This document shows, one piece after another, positions 5,601-6,467 of a stretch of 6,467 nt of DNA; position 1 is the stretch's first letter; every line of letters begins with the position of its first letter. A program made the position numbers and the translations under genes. This stretch comes from Chlamydiota bacterium (GTDB taxonomy: Bacteria; Chlamydiota; Chlamydiia; Chlamydiales; Simkaniaceae). The notes beneath the pieces are model-generated. The model was given only the letters and a program-made list of their open reading frames with translations, was not told the DNA's origin and did not search any database. The DNA lies in NCBI GenBank assembly GCA_021772295.1, contig JAJFMG010000023.1, positions 1-6,467 of the forward strand, read 5' to 3'.

Positions 5601-6467
5601 CCACCCTCTTCGGCTCCAAACTCAAGAGTAACAAAGTTTGTGTCTAGAAGAACATTCGGCGTAGTAAACACCATTTTTGCACCGCTTCTATCTACCTCTC
5701 CTTTAAAAGAAACATCGCCATTCACTCTCCAGCTTTTTCCTGTAAGCTGGAAAAGTAGATTGATTGATTTATCCGAGAGTGGAAAGGATTCAAATTCTAA
5801 TTTTTCAAATGACTCCATTACTTGTGGTAAGCTTATGCCATCAGAAACATCAAAATCTGATAGGGCTAATGTAAAAACGGTAGGATCTACTTTCTGCGAG
5901 CTTGAAACAAGATCCCATTTACCTATAACGCTCCATCCATTTTTCGATTTTGCAATGGACGCTTCAATATCTGACTGCATCAGCACAGGAAAGTCAAAAC
6001 TTTGCTCTTTATCAAATAGAGAAAGTAAGTGGTTTGTGGGTGTTTTAATATTTGCGCTTAAATTTAAATTAGAAAAGTTCCCATCAAAATTTACTTTCCA
6101 GTCAAATCCATTAATTTCACCCCAGGCAAATGAAGGACAAAACTTATTGTTTTTCATAGAAAGCTTAAAATCTAGTTTTTCAAGAGGTAGAAAAGCTTGG
6201 TTTTCTCTACTACTTTGTATAAAAAATTTATGAGCATCTAATTCCCAAGTACTCTTTTCAAAATTACTTGTAAAAGGATCACTACTTGCGAAATGTCCAT
6301 ATACTTCATCACCAACGCATTTGATCTCAAAGGCAGCAAGCTCGATATCTAAGTCCTTCAATACTAAATCATCTATTACAAGTGACTCCCACTTTTTTTC
6401 ATGACAAATGCCACGTACATGAGCGCTTAAGAGAGCTTGATTGATATATACATCTTTAGTTAAGGCT
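2654..6467 (-). CDS. Large AsmA/YhdP/TamB-like envelope protein, 5' end outside window
   Basis: The frame is open from the right edge to TAA 2656-2654, giving 1270 visible residues; a TTG at 6361 is simply an internal Leu codon, since the frame runs on upstream for 35 more codons (ALTKDVYINQALLS and on). The protein is made of alternating short beta-strand-like stretches, few Cys and many 'G.....' turns, as in the bridge-like repeating-groove proteins that span the periplasm and carry phospholipids or control outer-membrane permeability. The C-terminal 205 residues (about 1066-1270) look like the AsmA C-terminal region: ISRLGLDLGILVPVCGKLEY, then KIEDGKVVLEEL (1200-1208 end), YVDLDGTLNVKIKM near 1230-1242, and an ending FTLSMQGSLAKPYFALR resembling the 'f.l.Gtl..P.' tail of AsmA/TamB proteins. 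The expected N-terminal membrane anchor is off the edge. Assignment to a single subfamily is not possible by eye. A terminator-like hairpin follows the stop directly. Confidence 0.72.
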   Translation of the reverse strand, partial: ALTKDVYINQALLSAHVRGICHEKKWESLVIDDLVLKDLDIELAAFEIKCVGDEVYGHFASSDPFTSNFEKSTWELDAHKFFIQSSRENQAFLPLEKLDFKLSMKNNKFCPSFAWGEINGFDWKVNFDGNFSNLNLSANIKTPTNHLLSLFDKEQSFDFPVLMQSDIEASIAKSKNGWSVIGKWDLVSSSQKVDPTVFTLALSDFDVSDGISLPQVMESFEKLEFESFPLSDKSINLLFQLTGKSWRVNGDVSFKGEVDRSGAKMVFTTPNVLLDTNFVTLEFGAEEGGNQFMSYDFLTGKWNGVIPLQNAELKEKETGLVFKQMDSTIFLNGDDLQFSKLSTRCEDVFFKGMADLKFFETGETQLHLVADEISGNTQNAQKILRKFDSFSTTYFPLSGNIVGEEGSFVLNGIFEHSNASANWSSNIRIMDGSYPLSDEVSINQIACDFSFDSLKNECLIGEITGDISVVSDAVSNGYRLKGHNLRYVFDEAFLFDIRLENQTHDLFRLCGKMEGLDHGFAIRLDQSLSHFFSSKLLCNELQLTRDYNLDVCDLNLNLSLHDFINHLEFFANMGIYPIKGNLLEDLKYAEVGGLIGIDIQREAHFKPFYVSMVSNKPSINKNIFEEFLLKAEITSDRISLMHCKLDDFTLFGTVERNHEGRINIPLLEATWNKSYIEILHGDFFEDILTFKIRHLNLCFDEIIPGLSLENNNQLSYLRGNVYASGNVELGITSGIKVFELKSWMQVASNDFGGGKVTLQCQAPLAINYTKELGLTLCDIDFDLELNDMKNHWSKFKLDRFSLFEKEIEAKGSLSLSPEFLKFIGKADMLPFISHSDDEITFFDFPMKWENQIDMQYQLKKSDESFTAKGELREGYYWIGNKSWNLENIGFEICDNQMQLFGQTNFNEHPFELKTKAYFSDDISLVTSICAKKEEVDPLSRDLTIKSSWRENDGFSIQSIEGELCGLDFSFNKNPKIERQDFVSLTGFLKVDGNDLAQVLPKPYGDIFTKVELGDGYTILGELSLHKANPKLSEFKGYLKGKNFELMGSNMGILFSELSVTSKKINLDRFSITDEAGHLNIPSISIRSRIDKAVEGQKDILWDLSVPSLQIQDFRPSLISVIGKKRSQLKPFVISDLNFKDVSGTLGRKESFSGSGELSFINTFKKDYHLIDIPIEIISRLGLDLGILVPVCGKLEYKIEDGKVVLEELKDAYSEGKRSRFYLSSNHLSYVDLDGTLNVKIKMKQYVLLKLTEPFTLSMQGSLAKPYFALR

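Noticed and set aside
5640..6233. Open plus-strand frame of 197 codons
   Set aside because: It lies wholly antisense to the large AsmA-like gene, has no clear RBS, and its Ser/Phe-rich translation looks like reverse-strand shadow of normal codons. The same holds for the shorter plus-strand frames at 5292-5585, 4260-4445, 3414-3599, 3201-3395, 2440-2672 and 620-850.
1..6467. CRISPR array, tRNA or rRNA genes, toxin-antitoxin pair, or phage module
   Set aside because: No regularly spaced repeats, cloverleaf-like segments or recognisable genes of these kinds were seen on either strand.

Overview
The window is AT-rich (clearly below 40% G+C by eye) and every gene I can support lies on the minus strand, so transcription runs from the right edge towards base 1. 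A very large AsmA/YhdP-like envelope protein points to a Gram-negative, two-membrane bacterium. A decayed paralogue, IS debris and a small protein with one hydrophobic patch and a coiled coil suggest a host-associated genome undergoing decay. A Chlamydiae-type organism (Rhabdochlamydia/Simkania-like) is my best guess, but nothing here proves it.

Right part (6467 down to about 2600): an AsmA-like protein of at least 1270 residues that enters from beyond the right edge, so its N-terminus is missing. It ends at a TAA followed at once by a 12-bp-stem terminator-like hairpin. Middle (2652-1234): a ComF-like protein with four CXXC pairs and a degenerate PRPP loop, then, after a 36-bp gap, a divergent ZIP-family metal transporter. 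The ComF reading frame runs through the terminator-like hairpin. The ZIP gene may end at a weak hairpin plus T-run near 1160-1185.

Left part (1086-1): a 178-residue protein of unknown function with its own plausible promoter and RBS. Its stop codon abuts the C-terminal remnant of an IS30-family transposase (about 441-340) with a putative terminal repeat (285-314). Next comes a frameshifted fragment of a second copy of the 178-residue gene (144-262, about 84% identical at DNA level by hand count). At the edge is the N-terminus of an IS607-type MerR-fold transposition protein. This is an accessory, rearranged zone beside a conserved-looking envelope/metal/ComF block.

The right-hand genes look like housekeeping: envelope lipid or barrier maintenance, a ComF-like protein and metal uptake. 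Apart from order there is no evidence that they form one pathway. I see no convincing undescribed multi-gene system. The points most worth checking are the effector-like gene and its decayed twin, the hairpin inside the comF 5' end, and the altered active-site motifs of ComF and ZIP.
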